From JBOGOC01 sp050747525 (GTDB lineage Bacteria; Acidobacteriota; Polarisedimenticolia; JACPZX01; DASXTC01): 24,347 nt of DNA. How positions within the stretch are numbered: position 1 is the stretch's first letter; each line of letters starts with the position of its first letter. The DNA is taken from assembly GCA_050747525.1 (NCBI GenBank), contig JBOGOC010000099.1, positions 1 through 24,347 of the forward strand, given 5' to 3'. The notes beneath the pieces are model-generated. The model had not been told where the DNA came from and made no database searches. It was given only the letters and a program-made list of their open reading frames with translations. Made by a program: the position numbers and the translations under genes. Below are positions 15,769 to 22,916 of this stretch, piece by piece.

Positions 15769-16092
15769 ATGATCAACGTGACGGCCACGGCCGCCGAGAA
15801 GATCAAGGAGGCCCTGCAGGCCGAAGGGAAGGCCAACCTCAGGCTGCGCATCTACGTGGAAGGGGGCGGATGCTCCGGCATGCAGTACGGCCTCGTGTTC
15901 GAGGAGGAAGAGCAGGACGGAGACGAGGTGCTGACCAAGGAAGGGTTCGACATCCTCGTGGATCGTTTCAGCGCGCCGTACCTGACGGGCATCGAGATCG
16001 ACTACGTGACCACCCTGCAGGGCGCGGGATTCAAGATCAACAATCCCAATGCGACGGGGAGCTGCGGCTGCGGCCATTCATTCAAGGCCTGA
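15769..16092 (+). CDS. A-type Fe-S carrier (IscA/ErpA/HesB family)
   Basis: The protein has 107 residues. The three conserved cysteines of A-type carriers are present: C35 (GGGCSGM) and C99-G-C101 (SCGCGHSF) at the C-terminus. These proteins receive clusters and insert them into apo-proteins such as respiratory-complex subunits. I chose the ATG at 15769, preceded by AAGGAGG with 10 nt spacing. An upstream in-frame start inside iscS gives a tail unlike the family. ErpA, IscA and SufA cannot be separated by eye. The acidic EEEEQDGDE segment is ErpA-like. Confidence 0.93.
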   Translation: MINVTATAAEKIKEALQAEGKANLRLRIYVEGGGCSGMQYGLVFEEEEQDGDEVLTKEGFDILVDRFSAPYLTGIEIDYVTTLQGAGFKINNPNATGSCGCGHSFKA

Positions 16093-16099
16093 GCGCGAG

Positions 16100-16516
16100 A
16101 TGGAGAATAAGATCTTCACGGTGAAGGAGGCCAACGCAGCACTGCCGCGCCTCTCGCGGCTCCTCACCGGTGTGCGGGACAGGTGGCGCTTCATGAGCGG
16201 CCACCAGCGCAAGCCCGCCTACATGCTCGAGGAATACCACATCGTCGAGGAGGGGCCGGTCTCACCGGACTACTTCAAGGCGCTGCTGGCCGTGCGCAGG
16301 TCTCTGCGCGAGGTGGAGCGGATCGGCGTCCAGGTCAAGGACATCGACACGGGCCTGGTCGACTTCCCGTCCCGTCTCTACGGTCGTGACGTGCTCCTCT
16401 GCTGGCGCCTGGGCGAGGAAGAAGTGAGGTTCTGGCACGATCTGGAGGCCGGCTTCACCGGACGCCAGCCCTTGCCCGATCCCGACACCGGCTCGAGCGA
16501 CGACGAAGGACACTAG
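16100..16516 (+). CDS. DUF2203-family protein
   Basis: The protein has 138 residues. It starts MENKIFTVKEANAALPRLSRLL, the DUF2203 opening. It ends with the family block GVQVKDIDTGLVDFPS, RLYGRDVLLCWRLGEEEV and RFWHDLEAGFTGRQPL. The central region is helical and probably coiled-coil. The function is unknown in the literature I recall. Relatives are widespread in aerobic bacteria. The ATG at 16100 lies 7 nt after the carrier gene's stop, within the Fe-S operon. A link to iron-sulfur handling is only contextual. Confidence 0.88.
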   Translation: MENKIFTVKEANAALPRLSRLLTGVRDRWRFMSGHQRKPAYMLEEYHIVEEGPVSPDYFKALLAVRRSLREVERIGVQVKDIDTGLVDFPSRLYGRDVLLCWRLGEEEVRFWHDLEAGFTGRQPLPDPDTGSSDDEGH

Positions 16517-16521
16517 GCGAG

Positions 16522-17325
16522 ATGCCTTCGCCCGGTGGCGATCCGGAAAGCGAGACGGCACCCCGCGAGGCGCCCGGGCGCCTGCAGGGGAAGATCGCGC
16601 TCATCACCGGAGGCGGCACGGGGATCGGCCGCGCCATCGCGCTTCTGTTCGGCGGCGAGGGTGCGCGCGTCGTGGTGGCCGGGCGCCGCTCCGATCCTCT
16701 CCAGCAGGTGGTGCGCGACATCCGCGCCCGGGGAGGGGTGGCCACCTTCACGCGCGGCGACGTCACCAAGCCCGATCGCGTGGAGATGATGGTGAACGGA
16801 GCGGTCTACAATTTCGGCGGCCTGGACATCCTGGTCAACAACGCCGGCGTGTTCGTCGAAGGATCGGTGGTCGAGATGGACGAGAAGAAGTGGGACCGGG
16901 TGATCGGCACCAACCTCAAGGGAGCCTACCTGGTCTCGCGGCTGGCCATCCCCGTGCTCAAGACGCGCGGCGGCGGCTCCATCATCAACGTGGCCTCGGT
17001 GCACGGGCTGGTGGGCATGAAGGGCGGGGCGGCCTACTGCGCCTCCAAGGGAGGCCTGGTCCAGCTGACCCGCGCGATGGCGCTGGACCACGCGGCCGAT
17101 CGCATCCGTGTGAACGCCATCTGCCCGGGGTACGTGGACACACCCATGACGCGGGACGAGGGGGGCGGTTCCACCTGGCTGGACGCGACGGTGGCCGGGG
17201 TGCCGATCCCGCGCGCCGGCCAGCCCGAAGAGGTGGCGCGGCTGGCCCTGTTCCTCGCGAGCGAGGAGTCGGGCTGGATGACCGGGAGCGCCCTGACTCT
17301 GGACGGCGGCTTCACGGCCGTCTGA
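16522..17325 (+). CDS. Short-chain dehydrogenase/reductase (classical SDR)
   Basis: The protein has 267 residues and is a cytoplasmic NAD(P)-dependent oxidoreductase. Visible motifs are the Rossmann glycine motif TGGGTGIG (29-36), NNAG (106-109), the catalytic S159, Y172-x3-K176, and the C-terminal LTLDGGFT. AGRR after the second strand suggests NADP preference. The 20-residue Pro/Glu-rich N-terminal extension is unusual. The substrate is unknown; FabG-like ketoacyl or sugar-alcohol reductases are the usual annotation. It starts 5 nt after DUF2203 and is followed by a ferredoxin gene 10 nt on, so it is part of the same transcript. Confidence 0.9.
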   Translation: MPSPGGDPESETAPREAPGRLQGKIALITGGGTGIGRAIALLFGGEGARVVVAGRRSDPLQQVVRDIRARGGVATFTRGDVTKPDRVEMMVNGAVYNFGGLDILVNNAGVFVEGSVVEMDEKKWDRVIGTNLKGAYLVSRLAIPVLKTRGGGSIINVASVHGLVGMKGGAAYCASKGGLVQLTRAMALDHAADRIRVNAICPGYVDTPMTRDEGGGSTWLDATVAGVPIPRAGQPEEVARLALFLASEESGWMTGSALTLDGGFTAV

Positions 17326-17335
17326 GGAGGCGTGC

Positions 17336-17629
17336 GTGAAGGTCGACCTGGACCAGTTCGAGCCGTTCGACGGCCTCATCCAGATCGAGGTCCTGGGCCA
17401 CACCATCGAGGTCCCGGACAACAACTGCCTCCTGCGATCGCTTCAGTACGTCGCCGGAGAGGCGATCGCCTACGGACGGTTCTGCTGGAACGACGAGTGC
17501 GGCAACTGCGAGGTGACCTGCCTGTCCGCCTCGGGCGAGCCCGAGGTGGTGCGGGCCTGCCAGGCGCGCGTCTATCCGGGAATGAAGATCACCGTGCTTT
17601 CGGAGGAGATTCAGATTGAGCTCGATTGA
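17336..17629 (+). CDS. Plant-type [2Fe-2S] ferredoxin-like protein
   Basis: The protein has 97 residues. The cysteine pattern C50-x4-C55-x2-C58 with a fourth ligand at C75 is that of [2Fe-2S] ferredoxin folds, and also of the N-terminal domain of NuoG/HoxU. Extra cysteines C31 and C62 are present. The IEVLGHTIEVPDNNCLLRSL opening is the beta-grasp strand pair. The start is GTG at 17336 with GAGGAGG 5 nt upstream. It may carry electrons to or from the SDR, the Fe-S machinery or the NuoI/Rieske proteins of the next operon. No partner is proven. The last 14 bp overlap the HAD gene. Confidence 0.82.
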   Translation: MKVDLDQFEPFDGLIQIEVLGHTIEVPDNNCLLRSLQYVAGEAIAYGRFCWNDECGNCEVTCLSASGEPEVVRACQARVYPGMKITVLSEEIQIELD

Positions 17630-18344
17630 GGCGGTCTTCTTCGACGTCGGCGGGACGCTGGTGGAGGTGTCTCCCTCGGTGGGTCACGTCTACGCGGGCG
17701 CCTGCGCCCGGCTGGGGGCCAGCGTGGCGCCCGAGGCCATCCAGCGCGCCTTCGATCAGGCCTGGGTGACCCTCTCGGTGGGCGTCCCCCCTGGAGCGGA
17801 TCGCTACAGGGTCTTCGACGGAGGAGAGCGGGCCTGGTGGGAGCGCCTCAGCGCGCATGCGTTCGACGTCTGCGACGTCGCCCCGGAGCATCGTCCGCAG
17901 GTGGAGGACCTGCGGGCGGTGTTCGCGAAAGCCGACGCGTGGCGCATCTACCCGGACGTGCGCGAGGCTCTCGAGGCGCTGAGGCGCGCGGGGGTTCGTC
18001 TGGGAGTGATCTCCAACTGGGACAGCCGGCTCCCCGCCCTGCTCGATACGCTCGAGCTGAGCGAGCCGTTCGAGACGATCGTGCACAGCGCCGCGGCCGG
18101 CTACGAGAAGCCTCATCCGGAGATCTTCAGGGCCGCCCTGTCGGCTCTCGGCGTGAGCGCCCGCGCCGCGGCTCACGTGGGGGACCGCCTCGAAGAGGAC
18201 TACGAAGGGGCCCGCCGGGCGGGCCTGATGGGCGTGCTGCTGCAGCGGGACGACTCCAGCTGGCGGGCCGGCGGTGGCGCCCCCGGCTCCCATCCCGATC
18301 GCGTGGCCGATCTGCGCGAGCTGGCGGAGCGCGTGCTGGGATGA
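17616..18344 (+). CDS. HAD-superfamily hydrolase (HDHD3-like)
   Basis: The protein has 242 residues. HAD motif I is FFDVGGTL (nucleophile D10). The usual second Asp is replaced by Gly, as in many DVGGTL subfamily members. Motif II is in VISNWDSR, motif III in YEKPHPEIF, and motif IV in HVGDRLEEDYEGARRAGL. A helical cap lies between about residues 15 and 95. It probably dephosphorylates a small metabolite, and adjacency to folE and the flavin genes makes a pterin or flavin phosphate conceivable but unproven. The TTG start is chosen for GGAGGAG 7 nt upstream and because it begins right at the conserved first strand. Confidence 0.88.
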   Translation: MSSIEAVFFDVGGTLVEVSPSVGHVYAGACARLGASVAPEAIQRAFDQAWVTLSVGVPPGADRYRVFDGGERAWWERLSAHAFDVCDVAPEHRPQVEDLRAVFAKADAWRIYPDVREALEALRRAGVRLGVISNWDSRLPALLDTLELSEPFETIVHSAAAGYEKPHPEIFRAALSALGVSARAAAHVGDRLEEDYEGARRAGLMGVLLQRDDSSWRAGGGAPGSHPDRVADLRELAERVLG

Positions 18345-18976
18345 GACGGGGCGGAGGCGCGGGCGCGCGGCTCATGCGCCGCGGCATGGAGACGTTCATG
18401 GAGGGGGTGCAGCGACTCGCGCGCGAGGGGGGTGCCCGTGCCCCGGCCCGAGGCTCCGCGGCCCTGGCGGCGCGTGCCTGGAGCGAGGACCTGCTGGCCG
18501 GCTACGCGCAGGACCCTTCGACGCTGCTCACCCCGCTGCGGGTGTCGGCGACCGAGGACCTGGTGGCGCTGCGCGATCTGGAGTTCTCATCCGTGTGCCG
18601 TCATCATCTTCTTCCCTTCACGGGCCGCGTGCATCTGGCCTATGCCCCACACAGGTCGATCACCGGGCTGTCGCGCCTGGCCCGGCTGGTGGACTGCCTC
18701 TCGCGCCGCCTGCAGCTCCAGGAGACCCTCACCCGGGAGATCGCCGACCACCTCCAGCGCCAGCTTCGTCCAGCGGGGGCGGCCTGCGTCATCGAGGCGA
18801 CCCACGCCTGCATGTCCATGCGCGGCGCGCGGCGTCAGGCGCGGGTGGTGACCACGGCGTTCACGGGCACGTTTCGCGCGAATTCTTCATTGCGCAGGGA
18901 GGTGACGGCGGTCCTCATGGGGGCCCCTCCCGCGCGCGCGCGGGGGCGCCGCCGTCGCTTGACACCTCGATCCTGA
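18341..18976 (+). CDS. folE: GTP cyclohydrolase I
   Basis: The protein has 211 residues. It converts GTP to dihydroneopterin triphosphate, the first step toward folate and other pterins. The zinc ligands C86 (VCRHHLLPF), H89 and C157 (THACMSMRGA) are present. The blocks GLSRLARLVDCLSRRLQLQE and LTREIADHL are also normal. The N-terminal region is unusual: the typical DPxREGLxxTPxRVA segment is replaced by an Ala/Arg-rich stretch. The C-terminus carries an Arg-rich tail (RARGRRRR) encoded by an alternating CG tract. The start overlaps the HAD stop (ATGA). The end of the gene contains the -35 of the following operon's promoter. Confidence 0.87.
   Translation: MRRGGGAGARLMRRGMETFMEGVQRLAREGGARAPARGSAALAARAWSEDLLAGYAQDPSTLLTPLRVSATEDLVALRDLEFSSVCRHHLLPFTGRVHLAYAPHRSITGLSRLARLVDCLSRRLQLQETLTREIADHLQRQLRPAGAACVIEATHACMSMRGARRQARVVTTAFTGTFRANSSLRREVTAVLMGAPPARARGRRRRLTPRS
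18929..18944. repeat. Self-complementary alternating CG tract inside the folE 3' end
   Basis: CCC(GC)n GGG of 16 bases is a perfect palindrome that ends 14 bp upstream of the nuoB operon -35. Such alternating runs favour Z-DNA or cruciform formation. It encodes part of the Arg-rich FolE tail. A shorter GCGCGCGC run also lies upstream of the rrf2 promoter (about 13985-13993). Confidence 0.55.
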
Positions 18977-18986
18977 CCGGTATAAT
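18959..18986 (+). promoter_or_regulatory. Consensus sigma-70 promoter P2 of the nuoB-nuoI-nuoB operon
   Basis: TTGACA (18959-18964), a 16-nt spacer, then TATAAT (18981-18986), followed by TCA exactly as in the rrf2 promoter. The -35 and most of the spacer lie inside the end of folE. Transcription would start near 18993, with a leader of about 45 nt. Confidence 0.85.
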
Positions 18987-18993
18987 TCATCAC

Positions 18994-19008
18994 GGACCGA
19001 ATCGGTCC
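18994..19008. promoter_or_regulatory. Perfect inverted-repeat operator at the nuoB operon transcription start
   Basis: GGACCG-AAT-CGGTCC has two perfect 6-bp arms and a 3-nt centre and starts 7 nt after the -10. Its GAC-N7-GTC core has the spacing of type 1 IscR sites. The same position in the rrf2 promoter holds a degenerate version. It is the best candidate target for the neighbouring Rrf2 regulator. Confidence 0.75.
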
Positions 19009-19037
19009 AATATTCCGAGCGCAAGCCTCCAGGGTTC

Positions 19038-19616
19038 GTGTGCGTGGTGGCGAAGCGTGACGGAGGAGTCGCCATCAAGATCGTGGAGAAGGACTCACCG
19101 GGAGTCGGGCTGATCGACGACGAGACGCCCCGCCTGGGCATGCTGGATCAGCGGTTCGGGCCGAACCTCATCACCACGACTCTGGACCGCGTGTTCAACT
19201 GGGCGCGCAAGTCGGCGTTGTGGCCGATGTCTTTCGGGTTGGCCTGCTGCGCCATCGAGATGATGGCCACGGTGGCCTCGCGTTATGACATCGACCGGTT
19301 CGGCGCCGGGGTCTACCGCGCCACGCCGCGGCAATCCGACCTCATGATCGTGGCCGGCACGGTGACCGAGAAGATGGGCCCCATCGTGAGGCGTCTGTAC
19401 GATCAGATGCCCGATCCCAAGTGGGTCATCTCCATGGGGGCGTGCGCCACGTGCGGCGGCCCCTTCCCCACCTACAGCACGATGCAGGGGGTGGATCGGG
19501 TGGTCCCCGTGGACGTGTACATTCCCGGATGCCCGCCCCGGCCCGAGGCGCTGCTGCATGGGATCCTGCGGCTCCAGGACAAGATCGACACGATGACGAT
19601 CGCCCGCCGCGCCTGA
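19038..19616 (+). CDS. nuoB: NuoB-like complex I subunit, paralog 1
   Basis: The protein has 192 residues. It is the complex I subunit that holds cluster N2 next to the quinone site. All four [4Fe-4S] ligands are present: tandem C70-C71 (GLACCAIEMM), C136 (GACATCGG) and C165 (PGCPPRPEA). An additional C139 is seen. The 40-residue N-terminal extension before LDRVFNWARKSALWP is longer than in the second paralog. The start is one of three close GTG codons (19038, 19044, 19047). The AGGG at 19031 is better spaced for the second or third. It is the first gene of operon 2. NuoA, C, D, H and the other subunits are not in this window. Confidence 0.92.
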   Translation: MCVVAKRDGGVAIKIVEKDSPGVGLIDDETPRLGMLDQRFGPNLITTTLDRVFNWARKSALWPMSFGLACCAIEMMATVASRYDIDRFGAGVYRATPRQSDLMIVAGTVTEKMGPIVRRLYDQMPDPKWVISMGACATCGGPFPTYSTMQGVDRVVPVDVYIPGCPPRPEALLHGILRLQDKIDTMTIARRA

Positions 19617-19647
19617 CGCGGAATGGGCTCGCGGAGGAACGACAAAC

Positions 19648-20139
19648 GTGGCCATCGTGGTGAGCCGGAAGCTGAGCCTGCTGGATCGCCTCTACCTTCC
19701 GGGGATCTGGAGGGGGATGTGGATCACCCTCAAGCACCTGTTCCGGCGCAAAGTGACGCTGCAGTATCCCGAGCAGCGATGGACCTTCCCCGAAGGGTTC
19801 CGCGGCGTCCCGGCGCTGGTGAAGGACCAGGAGGGGCGCACCAAGTGCGTGGCCTGCTACCTCTGTCAATTCGTCTGCCCGCCCAAGGCCATCCGCATCG
19901 AGGCGGGGGAGATGCCGGGCAACAAGATAGAGAAGTACCCCGAAGAGTTCGAGATCAACATGCTGCGGTGCATCTACTGCGGGCTGTGCGAGGAGGTCTG
20001 CCCGGAGCAGGCCATCTTCCTCACCAAGGACTATGAGGTGGCCGGGTCGGCGCGCACCGATCTGATCTTCGACAAGGAGAAGCTCCTGGAGATCGGTGGC
20101 GTGAGGACCGACCCCATCATGAAATGGGCCCACAAATGA
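19648..20139 (+). CDS. nuoI: NuoI-like 8Fe ferredoxin subunit of complex I
   Basis: The protein has 163 residues. It carries two [4Fe-4S] clusters (N6a and N6b in complex I), ligated by CVACYLCQFVCP (C67, C70, C73, C77) and CIYCGLCEEVCP (C108, C111, C114, C118). The amphipathic N-terminus (LPGIWRGMWITLKHLFRRKVTLQYPE) is the membrane-docking helix region of NuoI. The GTG start at 19648 has GGAGGA 9 nt upstream. Its stop overlaps the second nuoB start (ATGA). It lies directly between two nuoB paralogs, an arrangement I do not recognise from standard nuo operons, where nuoI sits between nuoH and nuoJ. Confidence 0.94.
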   Translation: MAIVVSRKLSLLDRLYLPGIWRGMWITLKHLFRRKVTLQYPEQRWTFPEGFRGVPALVKDQEGRTKCVACYLCQFVCPPKAIRIEAGEMPGNKIEKYPEEFEINMLRCIYCGLCEEVCPEQAIFLTKDYEVAGSARTDLIFDKEKLLEIGGVRTDPIMKWAHK

Positions 20140-20663
20140 GCAACAGCACCGGCGTCATGGGACCGAAGCTGTCCGAGACTTCGGATCGAAAGGTGAAGGA
20201 CGCGCTGGAGCGGTCCGACGAAGGGATCTTCCTCTCGCGGCTTCATGATGTGATCGCCTGGGCGCGCAAGAACTCCCTGTGGCCGATGCCGCTGGGGACG
20301 GCCTGCTGCGCGATCGAGCTGATGGCCACGGCGGGCCCGCGCTACGACATCGCGCGCTTCGGGGCCGAGCGGCTCTCCTTTTCGCCTCGCCAGGCCGACC
20401 TGATGATCGTGGCCGGCACGGTGACCAAGAAGATGGCTCCCGCCCTGCGCATGATCTACGACCAGATGCCCTCGCCCAAGTGGGTGATCGCGATGGGCGC
20501 CTGCGCCTCCACGGGCGGGATGTTCCGCTCGTACAGCACAGTGCAGGGGGTGGATCAGATCGTTCCGGTGGACGTCTACATCTCGGGCTGCCCTCCGCGG
20601 CCCGAGGCCCTGCTGTACGGTCTGCTCCTGATCCAGGAGAAGCTGCAGCAGAAGAAAGGCTAG
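20136..20663 (+). CDS. nuoB: NuoB-like complex I subunit, paralog 2
   Basis: The protein has 175 residues. It keeps the four cluster ligands C57-C58 (GTACCAIELM), C123 (GACASTGG) and C152 (SGCPPRPEA). It lacks the extra cysteine of paralog 1 (GACATCGG becomes GACASTGG). The core from LHDVIAWARKNSLWP on is clearly homologous to paralog 1 but well diverged, so the duplication is not recent. The ATG at 20136 overlaps the nuoI stop. Both copies look functional. They may serve alternative complex I isoforms, or one may be an assembly or partner protein. Confidence 0.93.
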   Translation: MSNSTGVMGPKLSETSDRKVKDALERSDEGIFLSRLHDVIAWARKNSLWPMPLGTACCAIELMATAGPRYDIARFGAERLSFSPRQADLMIVAGTVTKKMAPALRMIYDQMPSPKWVIAMGACASTGGMFRSYSTVQGVDQIVPVDVYISGCPPRPEALLYGLLLIQEKLQQKKG

Positions 20664-20668
20664 GGGCC

Positions 20669-21919
20669 TTGGACGACGGCAGCGCCGCGCTCGTCGCGGA
20701 GATCCAGCAGGAGATCCGGACGCGTGGACCCATGCCGTTCGCCCGCTTCATGGGTCTGGCCCTTCACCACCCGCGTCACGGCTACTACGCGCGACCCGGC
20801 GCCACCACGGGCGCCCGGGGCGACTTCTACACCAGCCCCGACCTCTCGCCCGCCTTCGGCCGTCTGATCGCGCGGCAGGTGATCGAGATCGCCCGGCTGA
20901 CCACTCACGGACACGGCGATCCGGGCCATCCCTTCACCGTTGTGGAGATGGGCCCCGGCAGCGGCCGCATGGCGGCCGACATCATCGCGGCGATGGCCTG
21001 GGAAGATCCCGCGCTCGCCGCGCGCACCACCCTGGTCCTGGTGGAGAGCAGCCCCGAGCTGCGCGCCTCGCAGCGCGAGCGGCTGCAAGCCCAACCCGCG
21101 GCACGGCATCTGGCCGGCTTCACCTGGCTCGACTGGCAGACCCTGATCGACCAGCGCCCGGGGCGCGCGTTTCACGGGTGCGTGGTGGCCAACGAGTTCC
21201 TGGACGCGCTGCCGGTGCACGTGGTGCAGATGCGCGGGGGCGTGCTTCACGAGGTTCATGTCGACCAGGGCGCCGAGGGGTTCCGCGAGGTTCTGCTCGC
21301 ACCCTCCACGCCGCGGCTGGCCCGGCACCTCGCCGGGCTGGGAGTGATCCTGGACGAAGGCCAGCGCGCGGAGATCAACCTCGAGGCCGTGGACTGGACG
21401 GGCTCTCTGGAGAGGCTCTTCGGCCCGGAGGGGAGAGGAGGCGCCATCCTGGTGGACTACGGGCACGAGGCCCGCGAGCTGTATGCGTCTCATCGCCTTC
21501 ACGGCACCCTGATGGTCTACGCGCGCCATCGCGCGCGCGACGGAAACACGGCCGCGCTCGAGCGGATCGGGCTCCAGGACATCACCGCTCACGTCGATCT
21601 GACATCGTTGGCGCGGGCCGGAGCCGCAGCCGGCTTCGACGTAGCGCCCCCCGTGACCCAGATGAAGTTCCTGATCTCGCTGGGCCTGGCGAACATGATG
21701 GCGGATCTGGCCGCCGGACCGGACGCCACCGGAGCGGAGGCGACCCGCGAGCGGCTCGCGCTGCACGCCCTGATGGCTCCCGGAGGCATGGGCGAGATCT
21801 ACAAGGTCATGCTGATGACCCGGGGCACCCCGGCGGCCGGCCTGACCGGAGCGCACGATCCGTTCCGCCGTGACGCTGGCGTCCCGGCGGAACGGGACGC
21901 GGAGGACGACGCGGCATGA
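20669..21919 (+). CDS. MidA/NDUFAF7-family SAM-dependent methyltransferase (complex I assembly factor type)
   Basis: The protein has 416 residues. The family opening (MPFARFMGLALHHPRHGYYA, then GDFYTSPDLSPAFGRLIARQ) leads into SAM motif I VVEMGPGSGRMAADI. The conserved ANEFLDALPVHVV block and a C-terminal QMKFLISLGLANMM region follow. Mitochondrial NDUFAF7/MidA dimethylates an arginine of the NDUFS2 (NuoD) subunit during complex I assembly. Here the gene directly follows two nuoB and one nuoI genes, so the same job is likely. The TTG start at 20669 is inferred, since the family has sequence upstream of the first ATG. The stop overlaps ribA (ATGA). Confidence 0.9.
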   Translation: MDDGSAALVAEIQQEIRTRGPMPFARFMGLALHHPRHGYYARPGATTGARGDFYTSPDLSPAFGRLIARQVIEIARLTTHGHGDPGHPFTVVEMGPGSGRMAADIIAAMAWEDPALAARTTLVLVESSPELRASQRERLQAQPAARHLAGFTWLDWQTLIDQRPGRAFHGCVVANEFLDALPVHVVQMRGGVLHEVHVDQGAEGFREVLLAPSTPRLARHLAGLGVILDEGQRAEINLEAVDWTGSLERLFGPEGRGGAILVDYGHEARELYASHRLHGTLMVYARHRARDGNTAALERIGLQDITAHVDLTSLARAGAAAGFDVAPPVTQMKFLISLGLANMMADLAAGPDATGAEATRERLALHALMAPGGMGEIYKVMLMTRGTPAAGLTGAHDPFRRDAGVPAERDAEDDAA

Positions 21920-22551
21920 GCCATCCTGAGATCGATCGTCTGGCCACGGCGTCGCTGCCCACGCGCCATGGGACGTTCAAGGTCGTGGCCTTTCCGCCCG
22001 ACGTCGTCCCCGAGGAGCACGTCGCGCTGGTGCTGGGAGACGTGAAGGGACGCGAAGACGTGGCCGTTCGCGTGCACTCGGAGTGCCTGACCGGAGACGT
22101 CATGGGCTCCCGCCGATGCGACTGCCGCGCACAGCTCGAGGCGTCGCTGGAGCTGATCCAGCGCGAGGAGATGGGGATCCTTCTCTACCTGCGCCAGGAG
22201 GGGCGGGGGATCGGCCTGTACAACAAGATCCGCGCCTACAGGCTCCAGGAGCAGGGACGCGACACGGTGGAGGCCAACCTGGAGCTGGGCTTCCAGGACG
22301 ACCACCGCAACTACCGTGACGCGGCGCGCCTGCTGGCCATCCTCGGTCCCGCCTCCATCCGCCTCATCACCAACAATATGGAGAAGGTGGAAGGACTGGG
22401 GCGTGAAGGGATCCGGGTGGCCGGGCGCATCCCGCTGCTCACCCAGCCCGACGAGCACAACGCCGACTACCTGCGCACCAAGGCGGAGAAACTGGGCCAC
22501 CTGCTTGACCTCGAGCCGGCCCGGCCGACGGGCCGGAGGAGGCACGCGTGA
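21916..22551 (+). CDS. ribA: GTP cyclohydrolase II
   Basis: The protein has 211 residues. It opens GTP to the diaminopyrimidinone that begins riboflavin, FMN and FAD synthesis. The zinc ligands C57, C68 and C70 (HSECLTGDVMGSRRCDC) and the catalytic YLRQEGRGIGL block are intact. It is a stand-alone RibA without the RibB (DHBP synthase) domain that many bacteria fuse to it. The ATG overlaps the MidA stop and its own stop overlaps the Rieske start (GTGA). Its placement in a complex I gene cluster makes sense because complex I needs FMN. Confidence 0.96.
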   Translation: MSHPEIDRLATASLPTRHGTFKVVAFPPDVVPEEHVALVLGDVKGREDVAVRVHSECLTGDVMGSRRCDCRAQLEASLELIQREEMGILLYLRQEGRGIGLYNKIRAYRLQEQGRDTVEANLELGFQDDHRNYRDAARLLAILGPASIRLITNNMEKVEGLGREGIRVAGRIPLLTQPDEHNADYLRTKAEKLGHLLDLEPARPTGRRRHA

Positions 22552-22916
22552 ACTTCACCACCGTGGGCAAGGTCGACGAGCTGCCTCCGGGACGGTGCCG
22601 CAGCGTGCGCATCGGCACGAGGCGTGTGGCCATCTGGAACGTGGGCGGGACGCTGCACGCCATCGAGGACGCCTGCCGGCACATGAAGGCGCCCCTGTCC
22701 ACCGGACGGCTGGAAGGCAACATCCTGACGTGCGCGTGGCACGGCTGGAAGTACGACGTCACCAGCGGCGCCTGCGTCGATCCCACCTGGGCCCGCGTGC
22801 GGCGGTTTCAGGTCAAGGTCGAGAATGGGATGATCCTCGTGTCGGCCGACGAGGATCCCGAGCCCGACGGTGGGGACGAGCCGGAGGAGATCCCCGTCCC
22901 CATCTTCCGGTCGTGA
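22548..22916 (+). CDS. Rieske-type [2Fe-2S] protein
   Basis: The protein has 122 residues. The Rieske ligands are C43-x-H45 (ACRHMKAPL) and C62-x2-H65 (CAWHGWKYDVTSG). Its size and lack of a membrane anchor match soluble Rieske ferredoxins of dioxygenases or NirD-like proteins rather than cytochrome bc1 Rieske subunits. The acidic C-terminal tail (DEDPEPDGGDEPEE) is unusual. The GTG start has GGAGGAGG 5 nt upstream, one of the strongest sites here. No dioxygenase or nitrite reductase gene is adjacent, so it may be a general electron carrier. Confidence 0.9.
   Translation: MNFTTVGKVDELPPGRCRSVRIGTRRVAIWNVGGTLHAIEDACRHMKAPLSTGRLEGNILTCAWHGWKYDVTSGACVDPTWARVRRFQVKVENGMILVSADEDPEPDGGDEPEEIPVPIFRS

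Noticed and set aside
17336..17629. Ferredoxin considered as a fragment of NuoG
   Set aside because: It has its own strong ribosome binding site, start and stop, and it is a complete beta-grasp-sized protein. No further NuoG domains follow.
19038..20663. NuoB-like genes considered as hydrogenase small subunits
   Set aside because: Both have the tandem Cys-Cys and CPPRPEA arrangement of NuoB. No NiFe large subunit or maturation gene is present, and MidA is adjacent.
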